Source: Acetobacteraceae bacterium
GTDB lineage: Bacteria; Pseudomonadota; Alphaproteobacteria; Acetobacterales; Acetobacteraceae
DNA: 30,336 nt
Direction of reading: 5' to 3'
Assembly: GCA_030039695.1 (NCBI GenBank)
Contig: JASHVB010000410.1
Span: forward strand, 1-30,336
The first letter of the stretch is position 1; the number at the start of each line of letters is the position of its first letter. The notes beneath the pieces were generated by a model. The model did no database searches and was not told the origin of the DNA. It worked only from the letters and a program-made list of their open reading frames with translations. Of the stretch, positions 1 to 8,115 are shown one piece after another. A program made the position numbers and the translations under genes.

Positions 1-1
1 G

Positions 2-2920
2 GAATGTATCGATGAAATCCTGACCAGCGCCATTGATCGGATGCGACGATCGCTGCACGCATTTGGCGGAACGGTATGTCGCGTCGTCGGCGACGGCGTA
101 CTCGCGCTGTTCGGGGCACCGGTCGCGGCCGAGGACCATGCAGTCCGCGCTTGCCACGCCGCTTTGGCACTTATTCGGGATTTCCGTCGGGCTAAAGAGA
201 GTATCGATAGCCACATCGAAATCCGCGTTGGCCTCAGTTCCGGCGAGGCCCTTGTCAAGACGGCAGCATCGGATACGGCGACGAACTATGACGCGAAGGG
301 CGAGGACGTCTACCTAGCTGCCCGCATGGAACAGATGGCGGCACCGGGCACTGTCCTGATCAGCGATCGTACGCGACGTTTGGTCGAGGGCCACTTCGAA
401 ATGCGAGCCCTCGGCCCAACGGTCGTCAAGGGCCTGCCGGAGCCGGTCGCGGCTTATGTGCTTCTTCGGGCAAGGGACCGTAGCACCCGGGTGGGCGTTA
501 TCGCAGAACGGGGCCTCAGTCCCATGGTAGTGCGGCTTCGCGAACAAGCGATAATTACTCGCATCCGGGAGCAGGTCGTGGCAGGGATAGCGCAAACGCT
601 CGTCGTCCGGGCGGAAGCCGGACAGGGTAAATCGCGCCTGGTTCACGAGACGATTGTCGCTCAAGAGAATGGATGGACCCTGGCAATCGCGCAGGCCTTA
701 CCTTATGGGCGTGCCAGCTTTCGCACCATTCGCGACCTGATGGCATCATTGCTGCAACTTAAAGCGGATGACGAGTTAGACACATTGTCCCCGCGGATCG
801 CAACCTGCATAGCAGCGCGGAACCATGGTAAGGTCTATCAGCCGATTGCGGCGTTGTACGGGCATGCGGTCGACGATGCCGATTGGCAAGCCTGCGACGC
901 CGAGGAGCGGTTGCGCCGGATCCAGGATGGCGTGTGTTCGCTATTCAGGAGTGCCAGTCAAAGTTCACCGCTGGCGCTCGTGGTCGAGGACTGCCAGTGG
1001 ATCGACGCTGAAAGCTGGTTGCTTTTGCATGAACTGATGCAGCGCTTATTGAATGACCGCATTTTTCTGGTGGTTACCTGTCGATCGGAGTTGGAGATTA
1101 ACTGGCCACCATCACCAAGCCGCAGGGAGCTTGAGCTGGCACCGCTATCCGAACAAGACATGCGACAACTGTTTGAGGGTTTGGTGCAAACCACCGGCAG
1201 TGAAACAGAAATCCTGGAAACATTCGCCCTACAGCGAGCCGGCGGCAACCCGTTCTTCCTGGAGGAGACGCTTGCCGCACTGGCCGATCACGGTGCGCTC
1301 GCCCGCACAGGCGGCGGGCAATATCGATTGACAGCCCCAAAATTCATCGCAGGCCGTCAACTGTCGCCCTCAGTGCGAAGCCTCCTGAGTGCGCGCATTG
1401 ACCGCCTTAGTCGTGCACAGAAAGAAGTCCTGCAAGTTGCTGCCGTCGTGGGACAGTCTGGCTCGAATTCATTGCTGCAACGTTTCACAGGCTTAAACGC
1501 TGCATCGCTGGCGAGCATTGTCGAACGTCTGCAGACGAGAGGATTTCTGCACGTAGCTATGGCCCCTGACCCGACATGGCGCTTCCGTCACGCGCTGACG
1601 CAGGACGCGGCCTATGCGGGAATTCCCCGTCTCCGCCGGATCGCCATCCACCGCGCGTTGATCGCTGCCTTCGATACGGTCCATCCGGCCACGCGTCGGA
1701 AAAACTTCGAGCTCCTCGCTTACCACGCGGAACAGGGAGAGCTTTGGGCTGCGGCTGCGGGTTACGCCTATGAGGCTGGTAAAGCCGCCGCGTGGTGGCG
1801 GCGCGACAATGAAGAGGCGTTGCACCTGTACCGGCAAGCCCTGATATGCCTCGAACGACTGCCGGACGATGTGGAGAAATTCCGCCTCGCGCTTGACCTC
1901 CAACTGGCGATGCGCGAACCGCTGATGGTACTCGGTCGCATGACCGCGGTCTCCGAAACGCTGGCGGCTGCCGAGCCGTTAGCGCGCGCATTGGCGGACA
2001 AGTCGCGGTTGGGTCTCTGCCTTGTCTTCCGTTGCCACGCATACTGGTTCGGCGGCGATTCTGAATCGGCGCTATGCGCAAGCGAGGAAGCGATCGCCCT
2101 GGCCTCGGAGCTTCGCGATCCGGCCCTCAAAGCCCGCGCTCGTTATCAGTCCGGTCTGATATGGTATTCACTGGGCGACTACAAGCAGGCGATCCAGTGC
2201 CTGGCGGAGGTGTTGGCTGGTTCTGGAGATGACCCCACCGGAAAAGGCTACCAGCTTGGGCCGCAACTTTCGGTCACCGCGTTGAGCTACATGGCGCGTG
2301 CATTAGCAGATATTGGCCGCTGGACCGAGGCAATAGAAGCAGCGACACGGGCGTACCGGCTGACTGAATCGCGGCATGATCCCATGCACATGACCATGGC
2401 TTTGATGGCGCTGGGTCACGTACGGATTAGCCAAGACGATCCGATATCTGCATTGGATCCGCTGTGCGTCGCATTGGACCTGAGCGCGCGTGGCGCCCGA
2501 CTAATGTGGCCCGTTGTAGCTAATCTCCTCGGTACCGCCAAAGTACGCACCGGCGAAGTGGCGGCGGGTTTGGCATTGCTGGAGCAATCGGTGGTCGAAG
2601 ATGGGCGACTTGGGATGCGGATCCAACATCCAGTGCGTCTCGCCGCACTGGCAGAGGGTTATCTGGTTGCCGGGCGCCGGATGGACGCTCTATGTACTGC
2701 TCGGAGAGCATTGACCGATGCCCTACGCCAAAAGGAACAGGGAGCAGCTGCATCGGCTTTGATGTTGATCGGGCGGGTCATCAGCCAGAGAAGACCCCAA
2801 GCAGGACACAGCGTTCTGCTGCGCGCATACCAAGAAAGCCAACGATTGTCCATGTCGCCAACTGCCGATGCCTGCAAGCATGCGATGGCTGCACTCGAAG
2901 GTGCACGCCCGATAACCTAA
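2..2920 (+). CDS. Class III adenylate/guanylate cyclase - AAA ATPase - TPR regulator (5' partial)
   Basis: The reading frame is open from base 2, so the start and the first metal-binding Asp lie outside the window. The N-terminal part is the end of a class III nucleotide cyclase domain: VVGDGVLALFG carries the second metal Asp, followed by LSSGEALV, NYDAKGEDVYLAARMEQ and PGTVLIS. The position that is usually the transition-state Asn (VNLAAR) is Tyr here (VYLAAR); many ATPase-linked cyclases have His there, so activity is uncertain. A STAND/AAA-type ATPase follows, with Walker A AEAGQGKS (about residue 205) and Walker B LALVVEDCQWID. The C-terminal third is Ala-rich helical TPR-like repeats, including YRQALICLERL. 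The architecture matches large soluble signalling ATPases that couple cyclase output to protein binding. The beta-propeller gene follows on the same strand after about 240 bases. Family sure; biochemical activity inferred. Confidence 0.86.
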   Translation, partial: ECIDEILTSAIDRMRRSLHAFGGTVCRVVGDGVLALFGAPVAAEDHAVRACHAALALIRDFRRAKESIDSHIEIRVGLSSGEALVKTAASDTATNYDAKGEDVYLAARMEQMAAPGTVLISDRTRRLVEGHFEMRALGPTVVKGLPEPVAAYVLLRARDRSTRVGVIAERGLSPMVVRLREQAIITRIREQVVAGIAQTLVVRAEAGQGKSRLVHETIVAQENGWTLAIAQALPYGRASFRTIRDLMASLLQLKADDELDTLSPRIATCIAARNHGKVYQPIAALYGHAVDDADWQACDAEERLRRIQDGVCSLFRSASQSSPLALVVEDCQWIDAESWLLLHELMQRLLNDRIFLVVTCRSELEINWPPSPSRRELELAPLSEQDMRQLFEGLVQTTGSETEILETFALQRAGGNPFFLEETLAALADHGALARTGGGQYRLTAPKFIAGRQLSPSVRSLLSARIDRLSRAQKEVLQVAAVVGQSGSNSLLQRFTGLNAASLASIVERLQTRGFLHVAMAPDPTWRFRHALTQDAAYAGIPRLRRIAIHRALIAAFDTVHPATRRKNFELLAYHAEQGELWAAAAGYAYEAGKAAAWWRRDNEEALHLYRQALICLERLPDDVEKFRLALDLQLAMREPLMVLGRMTAVSETLAAAEPLARALADKSRLGLCLVFRCHAYWFGGDSESALCASEEAIALASELRDPALKARARYQSGLIWYSLGDYKQAIQCLAEVLAGSGDDPTGKGYQLGPQLSVTALSYMARALADIGRWTEAIEAATRAYRLTESRHDPMHMTMALMALGHVRISQDDPISALDPLCVALDLSARGARLMWPVVANLLGTAKVRTGEVAAGLALLEQSVVEDGRLGMRIQHPVRLAALAEGYLVAGRRMDALCTARRALTDALRQKEQGAAASALMLIGRVISQRRPQAGHSVLLRAYQESQRLSMSPTADACKHAMAALEGARPIT

Positions 2921-3159
2921 CCTTGGCAATATAAAATCGGTTGCGTCCGCACTGGGGCTAGGCGGCTCATTGCCACCACCCTGGCGAGTTCCGCTAGCAT
3001 GGCAACGGCGAATCTGAGGGGTGTGGCTGCACGAACAAGAACCGAGCAAATCGCCTTTGCACCGAGATCGACGGAGGTCGGGCCGAAGGCGGAGAGGCGT
3101 GCGCATAGACCGAAGTGTCCCAACGTTTGCATTGCGTATTGATCTGGCGAGGAACCACA

Positions 3160-4746
3160 ATGGCATACACTTGGCGCCCCACGGCCGCTCCAGTCGATCG
3201 TCGCTATGATGATATCTGGTTCATCAGCCCGCAGATCGGCTGGGGCGTGAACAGTGCGGGTCAGATCGTGCATACCGAAGATGCCGGGGCAACCTGGACG
3301 ATCCAGCACACGGTCGCCGCCGGTACCTACCTCCGCTGCATGAGCTTCACGAGCCCGACCGACGGCTGGGTCGGCTCAATCACACAGCGGCAGCGCCTGT
3401 GGAGGACAGTGGACGGCAAAACCTGGATCGACATGACCGCCAACCTACCGCCGCTGCCCAGCGCGATCTGCGGCATCTCGTCACCGTCCAAAGGCGTCGT
3501 TTTTGCTTCTGGTACGCAATATCCGGACCGCGAAGCTGCAATCATGCACACGGCTGACGGCGGGCAAACCTGGGAGTCGATTTCCATGGCGGAGCACGCC
3601 AATCTTCTGATTGACACTTACTTTATCGACGATCTGCAGGGCTGGGTGGTTGGCGGGAAAGGCGGTACCACCCTTAACAGCCTGACACCAGTGATCATGT
3701 TTACCGCCGACGGCGGTAAGACCTGGCAAAGCAAACTGCAGGACTCGGGGATCGACTTTCCGATCGGCGAATGGGGCTGGAAGATACAGTTCCTTACTCC
3801 GCAAATCGGTTTCGTGTCTCTCGAGAACTACACCGCAGCGGCGATTCTGAAGACCACTGATGGCGGCCAGAGTTGGAACCGGATCCCGATTAGCGGGAAT
3901 GTCAGGTTGCAGGGTGTAGGCTTTGTCAACGAGCAGGTCGGATGGGTCGGCGGTTGGGGGCAGCACGACTTGGGCACGACGAGCGGTACGACCGATGGAG
4001 GGTCGACATGGTTTGATACCAAAGACGACGTCGGTCATTTCATTAACCGCTTTCGCTTTACCAAGGCAGAGCCGATAGTTGCCTACGCATCCGGTGGAAT
4101 GATTGATCAGTGCAGCGTGACCGAAGGGGCGGCGTTAGCAGCCGCGTCGCGAGTCCTGGAGCCGCCAATCCCAAAGGCATGGGAGACTCTCGATATCACC
4201 ACGCAGGTTCCTCAAAATGCAAAGCAACTGACAATTACGATCTTCGATCAGAGGCAGACGCTGAAGCATGTATTGACTGACGAGAGTTCGCCGTTGCCGG
4301 GTGAACGAACCTTCTCCTGGAATTTCAAAACTGCCGATGGCCTGGATGCCGGCACGGGCCATTTCATGTACCGCATTCGGATCGACGGCCGCGGGACGGC
4401 GGGCATCGTGGTGCGTCCGGCACGTACGACTCCCGACGCTCTCGGTGTACAGGTTGTCGACTTAATCGAGCGTTTCGCCCGGCGCGCCAAATGCGCGCAT
4501 GACCACCTAGCACTTCCCGATGCTAACGGAAGGCTGGTGTCGTTGAAGTCGCTGTTCGACAAGCCGCTCGATTTGATGGTCGCACTGATCCGCGGTGGCT
4601 GGATCATTCCAGGCGAGCCCGACCGCAGCATGTTTCTGGCTGCGATCATCAAGACAGGACCCATGCAAAGGGTGATCGCGCAAAACGACATCCGGCTGCT
4701 GTCGGATTGGATCGAGACAGGAGCACATGTCCCGGAGACCAAATAA
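3160..4746 (+). CDS. Asp-box (BNR/Ycf48-like) beta-propeller protein with Ig-like and haem-less cytochrome-c-like C-terminus
   Basis: The product is 528 residues. I chose the ATG at 3160 because a GAGGAA Shine-Dalgarno lies about 7 bases upstream; an in-frame start 15 codons earlier has none. Six BNR/Asp-box repeats are visible: TEDAGATW, TVDGKTW, TADGGQTW, TADGGKTW, TTDGGQSW and TTDGGSTW. These are typical of sialidase-like and Ycf48-like propellers. A FlgD/Ig-like beta domain follows (LTITIFDQRQ to GTGHFMYRIRIDG). The last 90 residues end in a stretch resembling the C-terminus of planctomycete-type cytochrome c modules (GEPDRSMFLAAI, then LSDWIETGAHVP). No CXXCH haem motif is present (only CAHDH), so it probably binds no haem. 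No signal peptide or membrane segment is seen, which is odd for this fold and suggests a cytoplasmic location. Function unknown; a protein-interaction scaffold is a guess. Confidence 0.78.
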   Translation: MAYTWRPTAAPVDRRYDDIWFISPQIGWGVNSAGQIVHTEDAGATWTIQHTVAAGTYLRCMSFTSPTDGWVGSITQRQRLWRTVDGKTWIDMTANLPPLPSAICGISSPSKGVVFASGTQYPDREAAIMHTADGGQTWESISMAEHANLLIDTYFIDDLQGWVVGGKGGTTLNSLTPVIMFTADGGKTWQSKLQDSGIDFPIGEWGWKIQFLTPQIGFVSLENYTAAAILKTTDGGQSWNRIPISGNVRLQGVGFVNEQVGWVGGWGQHDLGTTSGTTDGGSTWFDTKDDVGHFINRFRFTKAEPIVAYASGGMIDQCSVTEGAALAAASRVLEPPIPKAWETLDITTQVPQNAKQLTITIFDQRQTLKHVLTDESSPLPGERTFSWNFKTADGLDAGTGHFMYRIRIDGRGTAGIVVRPARTTPDALGVQVVDLIERFARRAKCAHDHLALPDANGRLVSLKSLFDKPLDLMVALIRGGWIIPGEPDRSMFLAAIIKTGPMQRVIAQNDIRLLSDWIETGAHVPETK

Positions 4747-5000
4747 TCTCGCCTGTAGGAATGCTCCGAATCTTGCCCAGGCCATGATCGATCGCAGGTC
4801 CGACGAGCTTTGGCTCAAGACCGTTCAACTGAAATGTCCCGGTTCGGGCAATCTCTGATAGTCTGTTGAAGAGATGGAAATGAGCGCGCCCTGAATTGGG
4901 TCTACAACATGACGGGTGCGATTAGTGCACTATACATCCAACGCGGGTCAATTGCAGCAGTGGTGCACCGCACGAATTGGTACAAGCCTATGGCCCAAAA

Positions 5001-5744
5001 CTATACAGCAGTCTGCTGAACGATGGCGCGTAGCGCTGACGGGTCGCACAGCGTGACAAAGGCGCGTTCGGTGTCGTACAGTACTACTCCAGCGGCTCGC
5101 CATGCGTTCAGAATGGTGATGATGCTGCGCGTAGTTGCACCCAGGAGGTCCGCAAGGTCGTCCTGCCGCAGGCGCCGCGCGAGGCGGATCCCCTGCACAG
5201 TTTTGCGGCCTTCGCGATCTGCCAGGTAGAGCACTTGCCGCGCTAGGCGCACCTCCAGCCTCTCAAAGCTGGCGTCCTGAAATAGCTCAAAGGTACGGCG
5301 CAACCGTCCAGCAAGTGAGTGGCACAGCGCGTCTCCCAAAGCCGGATCTCGCGACAAAGCCGACAAGAATACCGCCCCCGGAATGCGAGCGAGTTTGACG
5401 CGACCTTCGACGACCGCAGTGGCGGACCGCGACCCGCCGTCGATCACGCCGATCTCGCCGAATATATCGCCAGTGTGAAAGACTTCGACCATCAATGACT
5501 TGCTGCGCTTGTCGACGGCACCGATGCGCACATGACCGTCACCTCCGACTATGGCGTAGACCGCATCGGGCCTATCACCTTGGCCAAACACCTCAGTCCC
5601 ATCCCGTGGTTCCGACACTATGCTGACGCGTTCAAGCCTACCGCGTTCATCGTGGTCTAGGTTTACAAAGGCAGCGACCGTTGCGAGCAGCGACACCTGG
5701 AGGCTCCAACTGTTGCGAAGCGGTGGGCTGAGTAGTGACGTCAT
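5001..5744 (-). CDS. Crp/Fnr-family transcriptional regulator
   Basis: The 247-residue protein has an N-terminal cyclic-nucleotide-binding beta-roll and a C-terminal winged helix. The ATG at 5744 is preferred: GAGGAG stands 10 bases upstream, and the 48 codons before it do not look like protein. The phosphate-binding cassette is intact, FGEIGVIDGGSRSATAVV around residues 95-112, with Glu97, Arg106 and Ser107 at positions used by Crp to hold cAMP. The regulator is therefore probably of the cyclic-nucleotide-binding type rather than Fnr or a haem/CO sensor; no N-terminal Cys cluster is seen. The DNA-binding part (RLRQDDLADLLGATTRSIITILNAW) has the usual Crp recognition-helix spacing. It is convergent with the propeller gene, and a cyclase gene lies about 2 kb away. 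An inverted repeat lies upstream at 5907-5924. Ligand inferred from motif only. Confidence 0.92.
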   Translation of the reverse strand: MTSLLSPPLRNSWSLQVSLLATVAAFVNLDHDERGRLERVSIVSEPRDGTEVFGQGDRPDAVYAIVGGDGHVRIGAVDKRSKSLMVEVFHTGDIFGEIGVIDGGSRSATAVVEGRVKLARIPGAVFLSALSRDPALGDALCHSLAGRLRRTFELFQDASFERLEVRLARQVLYLADREGRKTVQGIRLARRLRQDDLADLLGATTRSIITILNAWRAAGVVLYDTERAFVTLCDPSALRAIVQQTAV

Positions 5745-5906
5745 GGTTCGAGGGCTCCTCATTATATGGGTGAGCAATGTCCGGCACCATGCTCTCCATG
5801 TCCGTGCACTCGACGACCGCGGCGTACCATTGGCCTTAGTAAGCGCAGCGCATCGTTGAACTCTACGGGAATAGCGCCAGGTAAACAAAAAATAACGTCG
5901 ACTTCA

Positions 5907-5924
5907 CACACAATAGGATGTGTG
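5907..5924. promoter_or_regulatory. Inverted repeat CACACA-N6-TGTGTG upstream of the Crp-family gene
   Basis: Two perfect 6-base arms are separated by 6 bases, in an AT-rich stretch about 160 bases upstream of the regulator start. The N6 spacing equals that of Crp-type operators, although the arms are in the opposite sense to TGTGA-N6-TCACA. It may be an autoregulatory site; it could also be chance. Confidence 0.28.
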
Positions 5925-6108
5925 GTATAGTTGGCGTTCTAATGTTGGTACTGCTCAACATGCCGAGCATAAACCGTGTAGCTGACTTCGGGGCAACCAG
6001 AAGCGACTGGAGAGCGGGTTCCTCCCCCTGGCATTCGGTCCGAGCACCTGACGCGTCGGCGGGCCATCATCGTATCGCCGAACGCGAACCCGCTCCTGCG
6101 CTAGACCG

Positions 6109-6258
6109 TCAGCCGCCCAGAGCGCTGTAGAACGTGACCAAGGACTGCCGGTCCAGGGTGGAATCCTCGCCAACGTACGGCGCCGCGCTTGCACCGGCCA
6201 GATTGCGGAGCACTACCGCCAGAGGTGCGATCGCCGCAAAGAGTATCTTGGGCGACAT
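6109..6258 (-). CDS. Small exported protein (49 aa), unrecognised
   Basis: A 49-codon gene on the minus strand. GGAGGA lies 4 bases before the ATG, one of the best ribosome binding sites in the window. Residues 1-26 form a good signal peptide: MSPK, a hydrophobic core (ILFAAIAPLAVV), then an AxA cleavage site GASA/A. The predicted mature peptide is only about 23 residues, YVGEDSTLDRQS then LVTFYSALGG, and ends at TGA. The end resembles the last residues of outer-membrane efflux proteins (FYxALGG), but the complete signal peptide and ribosome site argue for a separate gene, or a gene that lost its middle. Third codon positions are mostly G or C, as in neighbouring genes. No homologue is recognised. 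It lies between the Crp-type regulator and the TRAP operon in otherwise empty DNA. Confidence 0.45.
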   Translation of the reverse strand: MSPKILFAAIAPLAVVLRNLAGASAAPYVGEDSTLDRQSLVTFYSALGG

Positions 6259-7057
6259 CAAGTCCTCCGATTTGGCCACCGCGGACCGTGAATGGTGCGG
6301 GTTCCTGTTGGCTGGCGCTCCTGGCCTTTGCCGCCTTCAGGCCTCAGCAGGCGGTCCGCATCGGCCCCTGCTGAGGCGAGAGCTACCGACTACGTGATGC
6401 CTAAGCGCTGAAGGACATCAGGATGCGCCCGGAGTATGCGTTGATCCTCTGCCTTCACAAGGCGTCGATGTTGGTCCTGATTGTCTCAGGCTGGCTGAGC
6501 CGGTGTCGGCACCCGCGGCGGACACTTCGTTGTCAGAAAAGCAGACAGGTATGACTTTCATTCTTCGCAGCTTTCGAACTGTCCGGGAAATTGTCCGCCT
6601 AGGAGATGCGATACGGCTCCACTGAATGCTCGTTGGCGCGTAAAGCCACTGGGAAGGCGCGCTGATTAATGTGGGGTTTTCGTTTGCCGCCGAGCGCCAT
6701 ATCGCCTCCGCCATGTCCACTACCTTCCAATTCAAGTGAACTGTGCTTTCGGCCTCACGCTGCGGGCGGCCGTCGCGGCGGAGTGGCCCTGGCACTTGGC
6801 GTATTCCGCCCTCTTGACGCTCGGTGTCGTACGTCCGTTTGGACAGCGAATGGCCGCCGATTGCGATGCCGCTGCGCGAACGGGTGGTGCGGCATAGACG
6901 GTTCCCGACCGCAGTGGAAGAGCGGCGCGCGGTGGGGCAGTATGGTTATCGCACGAAATAGAGCCATTGCGAGGGGCAAAGCAGCAAAGCAATCCCGGGT
7001 CCTGAGTACGCCACCCATGTCCGAGACTGCTTGGTCGCTTTGCCCTTGCTACGGCAT
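6259..7057. other. Intergenic stretch with a possible gene fragment and a palindromic repeat
   Basis: No convincing complete gene is seen here. On the plus strand, 6824-6961 (GTG to TAG) encodes 45 residues with protein-like composition (RLDSEWPPIAMPLRERVV, ending QYGYRTK) and could be the tail of a lost gene; I do not recognise it. The repeat at 6961-7056 occupies the right end. Confidence 0.4.
6961..7056. repeat. Dispersed palindromic repeat (attgcgag...gcaaagcaatcc type), paired arms
   Basis: The left arm, 6961-6995, contains 'attgcgaggggcaaagc' and then 'aaagcaatcc', the pattern of a repeat scattered through many alphaproteobacterial genomes. The right arm, 7025-7056, is an imperfect inverted copy sharing the core 'gggcaaagc' and flanks, with about 30 bases between arms. 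The unit lies directly after the dctP stop codon (7058), so it could fold in the transcript and end or stabilise the TRAP mRNA. Family membership is from memory; the inverted symmetry is seen directly. Confidence 0.6.
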
Positions 7058-8068
7058 TCAAACGAGCGTGCCAGCGTATTTCTGCAGCATCTGCCAGGAC
7101 TCATCGCCCAGCCTTTTGTGCCAGTACTTGTAGAACCCGCTGTCGCGCAGCCCCGTGCGGAAGCTGTCCGTCTCCGCCTCATTGAACACCATCCCCTTCT
7201 TCTCCAGGTCCGACTGCGTGGACGCATCCAGCCGCGCAATGTCGGCGCGCTCATCCAAGGCGCTCTGGTTCAGATTGCTCGCGACGATGGTCTTAAGATC
7301 GTCTGGCAGCCCCTTCCATGCCGCGGCGTTGCAGCACAGCCAGTGCCCATCCCACACATGATTGGTGATGGAGCAATATTTCTGCACTTCGTACAGCTTG
7401 GCCGCGACGATTAGCTCCAGCGGATTTTCCTGCCCATCCGCGATATGGGTCTGCAAGGCGGAGTACAGTTCGGGGAATTGCAACGCCAATGGCGCCGCCT
7501 TCAGCGTCTGGAACAAGGTGACCAGGCTCGGCGCCACCGGCACGCGGATTTTGAACCCGGCCAGATCGGCGGCAGTGCGGATCGGTTTGGTACCGCTCGT
7601 GATCTGGCGGAAACCGAGGTCCCACATCCGCTCCATCGGCACCAATCCCGCCTTGGCCATGATCTGGCCACGGATATACGTGCCGAGGCCGCCATCCATC
7701 GCCGGCCAGACCTTGTCGTAGCCCGACCAGATGAAGCCCAGCGCGCTGATCGCGGTTACCGGCAAGATCGAGGCCAGGATCTGCCCGGTGGGCTGACAGA
7801 ACTGGATCGCGCCACTCCGCGCCTCCGACAGCAGGTCGTTGTCGCCGCCCAACTGGCTGTTGGGGAAAATCTGCAATTCCATCCGACCACCCGATTGCTG
7901 CTTGATCCGGGCGGCGCCCTCAACCAGACGGATGTGCAGCGGGAAGCTGGTCGGCGCGGTGTGTCCGAACTTCCAGGTGTATTGTGCCGCGCGCGCCCCC
8001 CGCATTACGGCCGGCAGCGCCAGGGCAACACCGGCCGCGCCCATCAGGCCTCGTCTGGTCACTCGCAT
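7058..8068 (-). CDS. dctP: TRAP transporter solute-binding protein DctP
   Basis: The 336-residue protein has an N-terminal signal with twin arginine (TRRGLMGAAGVALALP, cleavage near ARAA), so it is probably exported folded by Tat. The mature part has the DctP-family pattern: WKFGHTAPTSFPLH, IFPNSQLGGDNDLLSEARSG, and the signature region FKIRVPVAPSLVTLFQTLKA, including the conserved Arg that binds a ligand carboxylate. It would bind a small organic acid in the periplasm and deliver it to the DctQM membrane protein encoded 47 bases upstream in the same operon. The substrate cannot be told from the sequence. Length is normal for the family. The order permease first, binding protein last is less common than dctP-dctQ-dctM. 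Confidence 0.95.
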   Translation of the reverse strand: MRVTRRGLMGAAGVALALPAVMRGARAAQYTWKFGHTAPTSFPLHIRLVEGAARIKQQSGGRMELQIFPNSQLGGDNDLLSEARSGAIQFCQPTGQILASILPVTAISALGFIWSGYDKVWPAMDGGLGTYIRGQIMAKAGLVPMERMWDLGFRQITSGTKPIRTAADLAGFKIRVPVAPSLVTLFQTLKAAPLALQFPELYSALQTHIADGQENPLELIVAAKLYEVQKYCSITNHVWDGHWLCCNAAAWKGLPDDLKTIVASNLNQSALDERADIARLDASTQSDLEKKGMVFNEAETDSFRTGLRDSGFYKYWHKRLGDESWQMLQKYAGTLV

Positions 8069-8115
8069 CGAACGTTTCCTCCAGTCTGGATCAGGGAATT
8101 ATCTGTCACGGCGGC

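Noticed and set aside
6669..7133. Plus-strand open frame of 154 codons near the palindromic repeat
   Set aside because: It crosses the repeat and the end of dctP, lacks a ribosome site and looks like random translation.
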